The position numbers and the translations under genes are program-made. Positions 20,275 to 28,605 of a stretch of 28,605 nucleotides of DNA are shown piece after piece. This stretch comes from Acidobacteriota bacterium. Lineage in GTDB: Bacteria; Acidobacteriota; Terriglobia; Terriglobales; Acidobacteriaceae. Where the stretch lies: the NCBI GenBank assembly GCA_023410055.1, contig JAEYQK010000035.1, positions 1 through 28,605 of the forward strand. The letters run 5' to 3'. How positions within the stretch are numbered: position 1 is the stretch's first letter; each line of letters opens with the position of its first letter. The notes under the pieces are model-generated. The model was not told the origin of the DNA and made no database searches. It was given only the letters and a program-made list of their open reading frames with translations.

Positions 20275-21249
20275 TCAATATTGATGTAGCTTGCGCGCCT
20301 CGCGAACTACATCGGCCACCTTTGGCATGAACGCCTCTTCCAGCGGTGGCGAAAACGGCACCGGTGTGTCGCGCGACGTGATACGCACGATCGGGCCGTC
20401 AAGATCGTCAAATGCTTCCTCATTGATGACTGCCGCGATCTCGCCCGCGAATCCGCCGGTTTTCACATCTTCATGAAGAATGATGACCTTGTTCGTGCGC
20501 CTGACCGTCTGTGCAATGGCCTCTCGATCCAGCGGCAGCAGCGTGCGAAGGTCAACAACTTCCAGTTCAATGCCCTCTTTTGCCAGGATCTCTGCAGCTT
20601 CAAGCGCTACGTGCACCATCGCTGCGTAAGTGATCACGCTCAGGTGACGTCCTTCACGGGCGACGCGCGCTTTGCCGAGCGGAACAGTGTAGTCTCCGTC
20701 CGGCACAGCTTCTTTGATGCGCCGGTATAGGAATTTATGTTCAAAAAATATGCACGGATTGTTATCGCGGATCACGGACTTGATGAGCCCTTTCGCATCG
20801 TAAGCCGTCGCCGGGCAGACGACTTTAAGGCCGGGCGTGTGCGTGAAGTAGGCCTCTGGGTTCTGTGAGTGAAAGGGTCCGCCATGTACGCCACCTCCAC
20901 TCGGTCCGCGGACTACCAGCGGTGCCGGTGCATTCCAGCGATAGTGCGCCTTCGCGACCATGTTTGTGATCTGGTTGAAAGCGCAGGGCAGGAAGTCCAT
21001 GAACTGAAACTCGGCGACCGGGCGCAATCCCGTTAGTGCCGCACCGAACGCCGCGCCGACGATGGCCGACTCAGCAATCGGCGTGTCAATCACACGCTCG
21101 GACCCGAAGCGGTCGATGAAGCCCTCCGTCACCTTGAAAGCTCCACCGTAAATGCCAATGTCCTCGCCAATACAGAAGACCGTCGGATCGCGCTCCATTT
21201 CCTCCCAGAGGCCGGAGCGAATTGCTTCGAGATAGGTCAGAGTCGGCAT
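20275..21249 (-). CDS. 2-oxo acid dehydrogenase E1 beta subunit
   Basis: A 324-residue subunit that pairs with E1 alpha to bind thiamine diphosphate and decarboxylate the 2-oxo acid. It has the normal length and hallmark stretches: FCIGEDIGIYGGAFKVTEG (near 25-43), RVIDTPIAESAIVGAAFG, the RGPSGGGVHGGPFHSQNPEA loop (~113-132) and EVVDLRTLLPLDREAI. It begins two bases after the E1 alpha stop, so the two are translated together, and precedes E2 by 73 bases. Confidence 0.92.
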   Translation of the reverse strand: MPTLTYLEAIRSGLWEEMERDPTVFCIGEDIGIYGGAFKVTEGFIDRFGSERVIDTPIAESAIVGAAFGAALTGLRPVAEFQFMDFLPCAFNQITNMVAKAHYRWNAPAPLVVRGPSGGGVHGGPFHSQNPEAYFTHTPGLKVVCPATAYDAKGLIKSVIRDNNPCIFFEHKFLYRRIKEAVPDGDYTVPLGKARVAREGRHLSVITYAAMVHVALEAAEILAKEGIELEVVDLRTLLPLDREAIAQTVRRTNKVIILHEDVKTGGFAGEIAAVINEEAFDDLDGPIVRITSRDTPVPFSPPLEEAFMPKVADVVREARKLHQY

Positions 21250-21251
21250 AG

Positions 21252-22565
21252 CTACCAGAGATGGACCGCCTCTCCCTTCGCCTGCCTCGCTGATTCTCTC
21301 GCTTTACGCGGTTTTGGCACAGCATACCTCGGCTTAACCTCGTGGCACGATTCTTCGCACCAGATGTTCTGTGGCGTTGTCGCAGGGTCCGGCATGGGGG
21401 ACGCGTCAGCAAAGTCTCGCTCAGCTTCGATCTGTTTCTCGACCTCTGCCTTCATGCTCTCGTTCGCCTCGCGCGTTAGCCAGCCCTTTGCGTTTACCAA
21501 GTAATCCTGCAGCCGAGCAATCGGGTCGCGCTTCTTCCAGTATTCGAACAGATCGCGCGGAACATAGTTTGCTGCGTCGTGAATGGCATGGCCTTTCATG
21601 CGCATCATCTTGGCTTCGATCAGCGTCGGTCCTTCGCCACGGCGGGCGCGTTCGGAGGCTTCGTGCGCGGCGTCATAAACCTGGCAGGCATCGGTGCCGT
21701 CCACGATCACGCCCGGGATGCCGTAGGCAATCGAGCGTTCGGCAAGGTCTTTCACGCGGAATTGCATGTCGCTCGGCGTCGAGTATCCCCAAAGATTGTT
21801 CTCGACGATGAGCACGAGGCCGAGTTTCTGCACGGCGGCAAAGTTCAGCCCCTCGTAGGTCACGCCGGTCGACTGGCCGCCGTCGCCGACGTAAGTCATG
21901 GTGGCGATGTTGCGTCCCTGAATGCGCGCGCCCAGTGCGACTCCGGCGAGCACGGGAATTAGGTCGCCCAGCGTCGAGATCGGTGCGACCACGTTCTTCT
22001 CGTGGATGTCGCCGAAGTGCGAGCTGGCATCCCGGCCATTCGTTGGTGAGCCGGCCTTTGCCATGTACTGCATCATGATGTCGCGCGCTGAGAACCCGCG
22101 AACGAGCAGGGCGCCTTGGTTGCGGATCATCGGCCCCAACCACTCATCAGCCTTCAATGCGTACGCCGATGCGCACGAGCATGCTTCCTGCCCAAGTCCG
22201 AAGTACACGCCTCCGACGGCCTTGCCCTGCTTGTAAAGGTTCTCCAGCGCCGCTTCCATGGCGCGAGTCAGTAGCATCCAGCGATAGATACTGATGTGCT
22301 GCTCGGGTGTGAGATACTTCGACTCGCGAATCGGGGGAGGCTCGGCGCTGAGGTCGCCGCGCACCTCGTAGTGGCATTCGTCGCAGTCCGGAACTTGCAG
22401 AACTTCGAACTTCGGATGCTCCAGGCGGTAGTCCTGAATGTTGTAGGAGCGAAGTTGCGAGGGGTTACCGGGTGTAGCTGGAATCTCGGCGACTGTCGCG
22501 ACAGGGTCGTGCGGTCGCTCTATGGATTCAGGAGACTTCTTTCCAGACCGCTTCTTCGTTGCCAT
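21252..22565 (-). CDS. 2-oxo acid dehydrogenase E1 alpha subunit
   Basis: A 437-residue subunit with the thiamine-diphosphate motif GDG...NN (GDGGQSTGV at 227-235 and ENNLWGYS at 255-262). HFGDIHEKNVVAPIS (~183-197) and MKGHAIHDAANYVP belong to the substrate/phosphorylation-loop area. It is longer than many bacterial E1 alphas by an N-terminal stretch of ~80 residues: a basic, Pro-rich head, then VPDCDECHYEV with one CxxC pair (61, 64). The end has a basic tail (PKPRKARESARQAKGEAV). First of the three complex genes; lipB ends 57 bases upstream. Confidence 0.9.
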   Translation of the reverse strand: MATKKRSGKKSPESIERPHDPVATVAEIPATPGNPSQLRSYNIQDYRLEHPKFEVLQVPDCDECHYEVRGDLSAEPPPIRESKYLTPEQHISIYRWMLLTRAMEAALENLYKQGKAVGGVYFGLGQEACSCASAYALKADEWLGPMIRNQGALLVRGFSARDIMMQYMAKAGSPTNGRDASSHFGDIHEKNVVAPISTLGDLIPVLAGVALGARIQGRNIATMTYVGDGGQSTGVTYEGLNFAAVQKLGLVLIVENNLWGYSTPSDMQFRVKDLAERSIAYGIPGVIVDGTDACQVYDAAHEASERARRGEGPTLIEAKMMRMKGHAIHDAANYVPRDLFEYWKKRDPIARLQDYLVNAKGWLTREANESMKAEVEKQIEAERDFADASPMPDPATTPQNIWCEESCHEVKPRYAVPKPRKARESARQAKGEAVHLW

Positions 22566-22622
22566 GTGGTCGCCAGGTTACTGCTGAACAGCGGTTGGAT
22601 GCGGCTTAGCGCCTGTGCGCAA

Positions 22623-23411
22623 CTAAACCCACGTTAGGTCATCGTCGCCGCGCAGTCGCCTCAGATTGTCAGGTTCCTTCATCGGTACTCCGACGGATTG
22701 CCCGAGCAGGTCATCGAGCGTTTGCAGCCAGAGTACCTGCGACTTGAACACGCGCCCGAAGTTGCGCGTGACGACCTGCGCGACCTCATCGATCGCGACC
22801 TCATGGCCAAGCTCTTTATGAATCGACGTTACCGGCTTCGTGGAAATCCCGCACGGCACGATCAGCTTGAAGTAGTCCAGATCGGTGTTCACGTTCAGCG
22901 CGAAGCCATGTGACGTGACCGCCCGCGAGATATGAACGCCAATCGCAGCAATCTTTGCCTGATCGTGCCCGTTGTAGCCCGGTTCAGTCCACACGCCCGT
23001 CATTCCCTTCACGCGCTCGGTGGCAATGCCGTACTCGGCACACGTTCGAATCAACGCCTCTTCCACTCGTCTGACGTACTCAACGGCACCGACCGTCTTG
23101 CGCTGCCCGTCATCTCCAAGTTGCGCTCGCAGATCAAAGACTGGGTACCCGACCAATTGCCCTGGGCCATGATACGTAACGTCTCCGCCGCGATCGCATT
23201 CGAACACCTCGACGCCACGCCGCTTCAGCAGTTCGGGGGAAGCGATAATGTTTGACTGCTTAGCGTTGCGGCCGAGCGTGATCACTGGCGTATGCTCCAG
23301 CAGCAGCAGCGTGTCGCCGATCCTGTCAGCTTTGCGCAGTTCGACCACCTTCTGCTGCAGTCGCAGGCCGGTCGCGTAGTCGAGGGTGCCGAATTGGATA
23401 ACGGAAATCAA
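22623..23411 (-). CDS. lipB: Octanoyltransferase LipB
   Basis: A 262-residue enzyme that moves octanoyl from acyl carrier protein onto the lipoyl-domain lysine, the first step of lipoate synthesis. Core motif RGGDVTYHGPGQLVGYPVFDL spans ~74-94; active-site Lys153 (KIAAIG) and Cys187 (IVPCGI) are both there, 34 residues apart as in E. coli LipB. TTG 23411 is chosen: GGAG lies five bases upstream, and it avoids a 64-base overlap with the upstream gene. The enzyme lies directly before the E1/E2 genes, whose E2 Lys43 is its likely target. A C-terminal ~30 residue tail goes beyond the usual length. Confidence 0.9.
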   Translation of the reverse strand: MISVIQFGTLDYATGLRLQQKVVELRKADRIGDTLLLLEHTPVITLGRNAKQSNIIASPELLKRRGVEVFECDRGGDVTYHGPGQLVGYPVFDLRAQLGDDGQRKTVGAVEYVRRVEEALIRTCAEYGIATERVKGMTGVWTEPGYNGHDQAKIAAIGVHISRAVTSHGFALNVNTDLDYFKLIVPCGISTKPVTSIHKELGHEVAIDEVAQVVTRNFGRVFKSQVLWLQTLDDLLGQSVGVPMKEPDNLRRLRGDDDLTWV

Positions 23412-23446
23412 AGCTTCTCCAGACCAAGCCCCCGTTGGGTATTCCG

Positions 23447-24598
23447 CTAAGGAAATAGAATACGCTGGTTCTCGGGCAGCTTCTTTGGCGCGCACAATTT
23501 CCGGTGGCACTCAAGCACAAACGGATCGGTCATGCCCGCAATGTAGTCGCATACTACTCGCGCCAATGGTTCGTGCTCAGCCTTATCCCGATAACTGTGT
23601 GGCAAGGCATCCGGATGCGCCAGCCAGTAATCGAACAACTCCTTCACGATTACCTCTGCCTTCTCTTTGTCGCCCTTCAAGCTCTTGCTGAAATAGAGGT
23701 TCTGATACAGAAACTCTTTCGTCTCACGTCGCTCCAACTCAACCTGATCGCTGAAACAAGCCAGTCGCTTCGGGAACGTCCGAATGTCGTGAAGGCTTTT
23801 GACCTTCGACTCGCTCACGGACTTCTTTGTGTTCTCGATTAGGTCGGTCACGAAACGATTGAATATCTTCTTTAGCACTTCGTTGAACTTCAGCTTCTCG
23901 AGCGCGCCAGGATGCTCCTCTTCCACCTCGGCGTAGTACCGATCGAACAGGGGCACGCCCGCTCGTATCTGCTTCACCGTCAGGATTCGAGCTTCGTAGC
24001 CGTCATCGAGGTCCGCCGTGTTGTACGCGATTTCATCTGTCAGGTCGATCAACTGCGCTTCGAGCGGAGGCCGCTTATCGAGCAAATACTCGCTCAATTC
24101 CGGATACTTGGCCGCGTCGTAATCGTGCGAGTGCTTGATGATGCCCTCGCGCACCTCGAAACTAAGATTGAGTCCGCGGAAGTCGACATACCGCAGTTCG
24201 AAGTCCTCGACTATACGCAGCGCATGAATATTGTGATCGAAGTAGCTACCGTATGCCTTCATCTCGGCATCAAGCGCCTTTTCACCCGAGTGCCCGAACG
24301 GGGGATGCCCGATGTCGTGAACTAGTGCCAGCGCTTCCACCAGATCGCAGTTCAACCCGAGGGCTGCCGCTATGGTCCGTGAAATCTGTGCAACCTCAAT
24401 CGTGTGGGTAAGGCGATTTCTGAAGTGGTCTGACAGTCGACGCGTGAAAACCTGGGTCTTGTTCTCGAGACGCCGAAACGCCCGCGCGTGGATGACGCGG
24501 TCCCGGTCCCGCTGATAGGCGTTGCGATACGGATGTTCCTTCTCCGGAAACTTTCGTCCCCGCGAATCCTCCACGCGCACCGCATACGTCGCCAGCAT
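23447..24598 (-). CDS. dgt: dGTP triphosphohydrolase-like HD protein
   Basis: A 383-residue cytoplasmic HD-domain phosphohydrolase of the dNTPase (Dgt) family, which splits deoxynucleoside triphosphates to nucleoside and triphosphate. Metal ligands of the HD site are visible: His65 (RLTHTIEVAQ), His94-Asp95 (VHDIGHPPFGHSGE) and Asp188 (LTDEIAYNTADLDDG). The VIHARAFRRLENKTQVF segment near the N-terminus is family-typical. ATG 24598 is used, with AGG upstream; the frame extends 23 codons further, across sequence without a good site. It is the first gene of the probable operon with lipB and the E1/E2 genes. Substrate specificity within the family is not visible. Confidence 0.85.
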   Translation of the reverse strand: MLATYAVRVEDSRGRKFPEKEHPYRNAYQRDRDRVIHARAFRRLENKTQVFTRRLSDHFRNRLTHTIEVAQISRTIAAALGLNCDLVEALALVHDIGHPPFGHSGEKALDAEMKAYGSYFDHNIHALRIVEDFELRYVDFRGLNLSFEVREGIIKHSHDYDAAKYPELSEYLLDKRPPLEAQLIDLTDEIAYNTADLDDGYEARILTVKQIRAGVPLFDRYYAEVEEEHPGALEKLKFNEVLKKIFNRFVTDLIENTKKSVSESKVKSLHDIRTFPKRLACFSDQVELERRETKEFLYQNLYFSKSLKGDKEKAEVIVKELFDYWLAHPDALPHSYRDKAEHEPLARVVCDYIAGMTDPFVLECHRKLCAPKKLPENQRILFP

Positions 24599-24649
24599 GT
24601 AACCTAGTGTCCCGTTTCTTAACATGACATGCAAGCCGATTGTGTCGGC

Positions 24650-24676
24650 AAACAAAAGCGGCGCCAAACGGCGCCG
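24650..24676 (-). terminator. Terminator of the TPR gene
   Basis: CGGCGCC (24659-24665) and GGCGCCG (24670-24676) form a seven-bp GC-only stem with an AAAC loop. On the minus strand it is followed by CTTTTGTTTG (to 24650). It lies after the leftward TPR gene (stop at 24708) and before the dgt start, so the TPR gene and the dgt operon are separate units. Confidence 0.75.
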
Positions 24677-24707
24677 CCCAACTGAGAACTAGCCACTGAG
24701 AACAGTC

Positions 24708-26822
24708 TTACGGCTTGGTGGCTTGCGCTGACTTACGTTCCTGCTGCCGTGCCAGCTTGACTTTCGCCGACTCCAGTTTCTTCTGCACTTTCGCAAAGTC
24801 ATTTTGGTCCACGTCAGCCGGCGCCGACTTGTTCCACTCGACGAGGGCACGCTCCCATGCAGCTGCTGCCAACTTCAGTCGACCAGTCTTCGCATAGACT
24901 TCGCCGAGATGGTCCTGCACGGTCGGGTCGCTTCCGATCCGCTCCGTCGCGTGCTTCAGGTTCTCCTCGGCTAGAACATAATCGCCCATCTTGTAGTACG
25001 CCCACCCGATCGAATCCAGATATGCCCCGTTCTGCGGATCCAATTGCAATGCCTTCTTCAAGTATCCGATCGCCTCTTCCAGCCTAATGCCTCGATCGGC
25101 AAGCATATATCCCAAATAGTTCAGCACCATCGTGTTGTTGGGATCGCTCGTCAGCAGTCTCTTAAAAATGATCTCGGCTTCGTCGTACTTCTTCTGGCGC
25201 TCGGCGGCAGAAGCCATGATAAAGCTAACGGAGTCTTTTTCTTCCTGCTTCGTCGAAAGCTCCAGAGCCTTGGTCAGGGCCTCGTCGGCCTCTTTCCAGC
25301 GCTTCAGACGCATATACATGTTTCCCAAGTTCAGATAGACCTCGCGGTCATCGGGTGTACCCTTCAGCAACGATTTCGTCTGCTCCAGCGCCTGATCAGC
25401 CTGACCCGTATCGGCAAGTTGCGCGGCCAATGTCAACTTCAGGCTGCGATCATTGGGGAATTTCTGCACGGCTTCTTGTGCGGCCGACGTGGCCTGCTGC
25501 CAGTCCTTTGCATCACGATAGGTTTCAACGATCTCCTGGTATGCCCTGGTGGCGTTATCGTCACCGAGCGAAATCATCTTACGGAAGGTGTCGACCGCCT
25601 GCTGCGTTTTATTGGAATCCCGATATAGTCCACCAAGTCGCTCGAGGAACACTGAGCGGTTATTCTGTTCGCCGCTCGTATAAGCGCCCGTCTTTTCGGA
25701 CTTTTGTACAAGATCCTGCAGGATATTCGCAGCCTCATCGAATTTCCCTTGCGCCTGGTAAATCACCGCCATGTTGTACGGCACCTCAAGCGAGTCCTGC
25801 ACGTACATTTCGGCCTTCTTCAAGGCATCGAGTGCCTGATCGAAATTTCCCGTCCGGCGATATATCTCCGCAATCCTCATGTAGCTCTGCGGATCTTGCG
25901 GATCACCCTCAATGATCTTTTTGTATTGCTTTAGGGCCTCGTCCAATTGCCCATCGCTCATCAGGTTCTGCGCCAGTCCGCGCATCGCATCCAAGTTGTC
26001 GCTATCCTGGTCGACTGCCTGCTTGTAGGCACCGACGGCGTTCTTGTAGTCCTTTTGCTGCTCGTAAGTGAATCCAAGAGCCGAATACAGCTTCGACGTA
26101 CGCTCCGCGTTCGGGACTGAACTGAGAATGTCCGCCGCCTTCTTTGCCTGACCCTGCTCGTTGTAGAGATAGGCAAGTGTTGTGACAGCATCTTCCGAGG
26201 TCGGATCAAGCTGAACGGCCTCCTTGAACTCCTGTTCCGCCCTGCCGACGTTGTTGTTCAGGCGGTATAGGCGCCCAAGCAGCAGGTGATTGTCGACCGA
26301 CTTCGGTTCGAGCTTGACGATCGCTTCGTACTGTTCGATTGCCCGCTTCAATATCTCCGTTGACTGGGTGCCGGCCTGCGTATCGCCAAGGGATCGCAGG
26401 TAGATACGACCGAGCAGCTTGCGCGCGTCTACGTTGTTAGGATTCTTCTCCAGGATGTCCTGTGCTTCCAGGACAGCATCGCGGATTCGGCCCGTTTTCG
26501 CGTACAACTCGGCGAGCCCAGCCTGCAGGTACGCCGAGTTGGGATCGGCATTTAGTGCTGCCCGGTACTCCTCGATAGCCTTAGGAGCGTACTCTGTCCG
26601 GCCATACATAGTCACCAACTCCTCGTAGATATGAGCCATGGAGTAGTGATAGTAGGCGTCAGCTTTCTTCGGCTGCTCTGCGGGAGCTTCAGTACCAACC
26701 GCGCCGCTCGTCGTCGTGGGCATTTCTTTCTGGCCGGTTTGCGAAGGTGTGTCAGCTGTTTGGGCGAAACCCGTGAGGGAAGCGGCCAATAGAACAAACG
26801 TAGCGCGGTGGAGATTTTTCAT
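24708..26822 (-). CDS. Secreted TPR-repeat protein
   Basis: A 704-residue protein starting with MKNLHRATFVLLAASLTGFAQ, a signal peptide likely cut near GFA. ATG 26822 is used because AGGA lies upstream and the peptide starts there; eight extra upstream codons are possible. After a Pro/Thr/Gln-rich linker, residues ~55-690 are a long run of tetratricopeptide repeats (at least a dozen units; e.g. PNSAYLQAGLAELYAKTGRI, PQNGAYLDSIGWAYYKMGDY). It ends with a basic Lys/Gln tail. TPR arrays bind other proteins; this one would act in the periplasm or at the outer membrane, perhaps in secretion or envelope assembly. Partner unknown. Confidence 0.85.
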   Translation of the reverse strand: MKNLHRATFVLLAASLTGFAQTADTPSQTGQKEMPTTTSGAVGTEAPAEQPKKADAYYHYSMAHIYEELVTMYGRTEYAPKAIEEYRAALNADPNSAYLQAGLAELYAKTGRIRDAVLEAQDILEKNPNNVDARKLLGRIYLRSLGDTQAGTQSTEILKRAIEQYEAIVKLEPKSVDNHLLLGRLYRLNNNVGRAEQEFKEAVQLDPTSEDAVTTLAYLYNEQGQAKKAADILSSVPNAERTSKLYSALGFTYEQQKDYKNAVGAYKQAVDQDSDNLDAMRGLAQNLMSDGQLDEALKQYKKIIEGDPQDPQSYMRIAEIYRRTGNFDQALDALKKAEMYVQDSLEVPYNMAVIYQAQGKFDEAANILQDLVQKSEKTGAYTSGEQNNRSVFLERLGGLYRDSNKTQQAVDTFRKMISLGDDNATRAYQEIVETYRDAKDWQQATSAAQEAVQKFPNDRSLKLTLAAQLADTGQADQALEQTKSLLKGTPDDREVYLNLGNMYMRLKRWKEADEALTKALELSTKQEEKDSVSFIMASAAERQKKYDEAEIIFKRLLTSDPNNTMVLNYLGYMLADRGIRLEEAIGYLKKALQLDPQNGAYLDSIGWAYYKMGDYVLAEENLKHATERIGSDPTVQDHLGEVYAKTGRLKLAAAAWERALVEWNKSAPADVDQNDFAKVQKKLESAKVKLARQQERKSAQATKP

Positions 26823-27151
26823 TAAGGTCCTAAAATGGCGCGGCATTTCCGCTTAGGTTTTGATGCCGCCCCTGTAACTCTCGCTGCTGGTATTTTACTC
26901 CTTTTACACCCCAGGCCGTCCGTTCCTGACTCGGCGACTGATCATGATTCCAAATAGAAAGCGGGCTCGGAGAGTCTAGCCATGTATAACACCTTGAGTG
27001 GCTTGAAGTTACTGAAGTATCATTCGGGGCAGCGTGATATCAACACATTATCAGGTGCTACTACTGTGTCGAACCCTCACGAAAACCGGGAGAGTACGCA
27101 TCTACCCTCTTGTAACTGGATTTGGGCTGACTGAGCCTTTACACTGCTAGC
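26823..27151. promoter_or_regulatory. Divergent intergenic region between the TPR gene and mltG
   Basis: No gene is seen in these 329 bases. A rightward promoter candidate is TTGAGT (26994-26999), 18 bases, TATCAT (27018-27023), leaving a ~120-base leader before mltG. On the leftward side a TAAAAT-like box lies near 26890-26900. Both are weak guesses from pattern. Confidence 0.3.
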
Positions 27152-28168
27152 TTGCGCACACTGCTCAAAATTTTTGTGCTGATAATCCTGGTTGCAGGAC
27201 TCTGGGTGGCCTACGGCCTACTCGTGCCGGTCAAACCCAAGCAGGACACCTTCGTCCTTCTTCGTCCCGGTTGGACCACGCGCCACATTGCTGCCGAGTT
27301 GAAGAATGCGGGGATGATCCGCGACGTTAATGCTTTCCTGCTCTGGCATTATGTTGTCCACCCCAAGTCGCTGAAGGCTGGTGAGTACAAGTTTGACCGC
27401 GCTGCTAGCACCATCGAAATCCATCGCCGACTCGCCACCGGCGATGTCTTCAAGCACGAGGTCGTTATTCCCGAAGGCTTCAACATGTTCGACATCGCGA
27501 ATACGATCGAAGCCGCGGGGCTTGGCTCCCGGGACGAATTCCTGAAGGCCGCCCGCTCGAATGTCACTCTGGTTTCCGATCTCGATCCCGACGCCAAAAC
27601 ACTTGAAGGCTATCTTTTCCCCGACACTTACGAATTCACGCGTACCCAGAGCATGGGAGACATGGCAGCAGCGATGGTTCGCCGCTTCCGTCAGGAAGCT
27701 CGTGCCATCGGTCTGATGAGCATCGAGAATTCGCAAGCGCAAAACGCGCTGAACATTCATCGCATTGTGACTATGGCCTCAATTGTCGAAAAAGAGACCG
27801 CTGTGCCGGAAGAGCGGTCGATGGTGGCCAGCGTCTACTACAACCGGCTTTCGAAGAACATGCTGTTCGGGGCCGACCCGACCGTGATTTATGCCGCATT
27901 GCTCGACGGTCGATATCGCGGCACGATCTACGCCTCGGACCTCGCTTACGACTCGCGTTACAACACCTACAAGTACGCCGGCATGCCCCCCGGACCTATC
28001 GCCAATCCTGGCCGTGCCTCGCTGCAAGCGGCTTTACATCCCGCCGAGAGCCAATATCTTTTTTTTGTAAGCGATAACAACGGACACCATAGATTTGCAC
28101 GCAGTGCCGAGGAGCACAACCGCAACGTGGCCTTATACCGCCGGGCGGTTGCCGCCAACCATCAATAG
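27152..28168 (+). CDS. mltG: Endolytic murein transglycosylase MltG (YceG-like)
   Basis: A 338-residue inner-membrane enzyme that cuts nascent peptidoglycan strands inside the chain and so may set their length. Start is TTG 27152. Residues 5-25 (LKIFVLIILVAGLWVAYGLL) form the single membrane anchor; a LysM-like part follows (~35-100); the YceG domain covers ~105-330 with LEGYLFPDTYEF (151-162), the catalytic ASIVEKET (209-216, Glu213 by family analogy), FGADPTVIYA and MPPGPIANPG. Length matches E. coli MltG (340). Host housekeeping gene, not part of the prophage. Confidence 0.93.
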   Translation: MRTLLKIFVLIILVAGLWVAYGLLVPVKPKQDTFVLLRPGWTTRHIAAELKNAGMIRDVNAFLLWHYVVHPKSLKAGEYKFDRAASTIEIHRRLATGDVFKHEVVIPEGFNMFDIANTIEAAGLGSRDEFLKAARSNVTLVSDLDPDAKTLEGYLFPDTYEFTRTQSMGDMAAAMVRRFRQEARAIGLMSIENSQAQNALNIHRIVTMASIVEKETAVPEERSMVASVYYNRLSKNMLFGADPTVIYAALLDGRYRGTIYASDLAYDSRYNTYKYAGMPPGPIANPGRASLQAALHPAESQYLFFVSDNNGHHRFARSAEEHNRNVALYRRAVAANHQ

Positions 28169-28245
28169 CCGTACTCTGCCGGGCAACCCGTCCAGCACTC
28201 CTTCACTCCCGTCTTGGGAACGAGACTGCATCGCGCTTTAATTCT

Positions 28246-28275
28246 TTGCACAAAGTGAGCTGGGCTCGTTATATG
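28246..28275 (+). promoter_or_regulatory. Candidate promoter of the GAF-domain gene
   Basis: TTGCAC (28246-28251), 17 bases, TTATAT (28269-28274), about 56 bases before the ATG at 28331. Elements are visible; activity is inferred. Confidence 0.4.
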
Positions 28276-28330
28276 ATTCGTGCCGCGAGGCATTCTTCTA
28301 GGCCCAAAGAAGGATTGAACGGGGATCTGT

Positions 28331-28605
28331 ATGGCACTTCCGACGCCACCGCTCGAACCCGAGGAGGATCAGCGGTTACATGCACTGCGCGAATACCGTA
28401 TCCTCGACACCCTACCTGAGCCTCTCTTCGATACCTTAACGAGAATCGCTGCGCTGGTCTGCGCAGTGCCGATGGCCGCGGTCACTCTCATTGACGAACG
28501 ACGGCAGTGGTTCAAGTCTGCTTTGGGGATCAGTATTTCCGAAACTCCGAGAAGTGTTGCCTTCTGTAACTACACGATTGAGGCGAAGGAAATTCTGGTT
28601 GTTAA
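28331..28605 (+). CDS. GAF-domain signalling protein, N-terminal part only
   Basis: The gene starts with ATG 28331 and runs off the right end, so about 91 residues are seen. It begins MALPTPPLEPEEDQRLHALR, then EYRILDTLPEPLFDTLTRIA, VTLIDERRQWFKSALGI and RSVAFCNYTI. This is the standard start of GAF-sensor proteins (RLxALxxYxILDTxPExxFDxLTxLAA...WFK...FCxxTI) that usually continue into a histidine kinase or diguanylate cyclase. The output domain lies outside the window. The ribosome site is modest (GGGGAT). Confidence 0.85.
   Translation, partial: MALPTPPLEPEEDQRLHALREYRILDTLPEPLFDTLTRIAALVCAVPMAAVTLIDERRQWFKSALGISISETPRSVAFCNYTIEAKEILVV

Noticed and set aside
1..28605. CRISPR array, rRNA or tRNA genes
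   Set aside because: No regularly spaced repeats and no recognisable rRNA or tRNA sequence; a GGTTCAAGC string at 376-384 lacks matching tRNA stems.

Overview
The window looks like a chromosomal segment of an Acidobacteriota (Terriglobia / Koribacter-like) bacterium. The evidence is the moderately high GC, the style of the host genes (two-subunit E1 plus E2 dehydrogenase with lipB and a dGTPase-type HD hydrolase, a long TPR export protein, mltG, PilZ and GAF proteins), and a set of prophage proteins that I recognise by memory of protein style from that phylum. No database search was run.

Layout. Positions 1-143 hold the start of a leftward PilZ-domain gene. A ~560 bp stretch with hairpins but no convincing gene follows, then a small leftward conserved-type gene (702-923) and a rightward PfkB sugar kinase (1161-2240) with its terminator. 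From 2357 to about 18.86 kb lies a compact prophage-like element. It starts with a leftward S24-type CI/LexA-like repressor facing a divergent promoter/operator region. An early block follows: a small DUF2292-like protein, a zinc ribbon, a sigma-region-4-like HTH protein and a dual-specificity phosphatase. Then come the terminase large subunit, a HipA-like kinase, a four-helix-bundle gene framed by inverted repeats, a DUF3037 protein, portal, prohead protease, probable scaffold, major capsid, connector, head-tail and tail proteins, a small antisense gene, a large hub/tip protein, an XhlA-like membrane protein, a glucosaminidase lysin and one more small protein. A strong hairpin (18818-18861) separates this from the host operon.

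The right part is host. Reading leftward, dgt-like hydrolase, lipB, E1 alpha, E1 beta and E2 form one probable operon; LipB makes the octanoyl precursor of the lipoyl group carried by E2. Upstream, also leftward, is a signal-peptide TPR protein with its own terminator. Rightward are mltG (TTG start) and the beginning of a GAF-domain protein that runs off the window.

Most notable: the prophage-like element has a full head/packaging module, a repressor, a lysin and some tail-type genes. It shows no integrase, no replication genes, no recognisable tape measure and no att site in the window. That fits a decayed prophage, a short-tailed phage, or a domesticated particle (gene-transfer-agent-like). 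A second mobile-looking layer is the four-helix-bundle gene: 31-bp inverted repeats (25/31 identical) bracket it, and it splits the HipA-like and DUF3037 genes so exactly that the right repeat contains the DUF3037 start codon.
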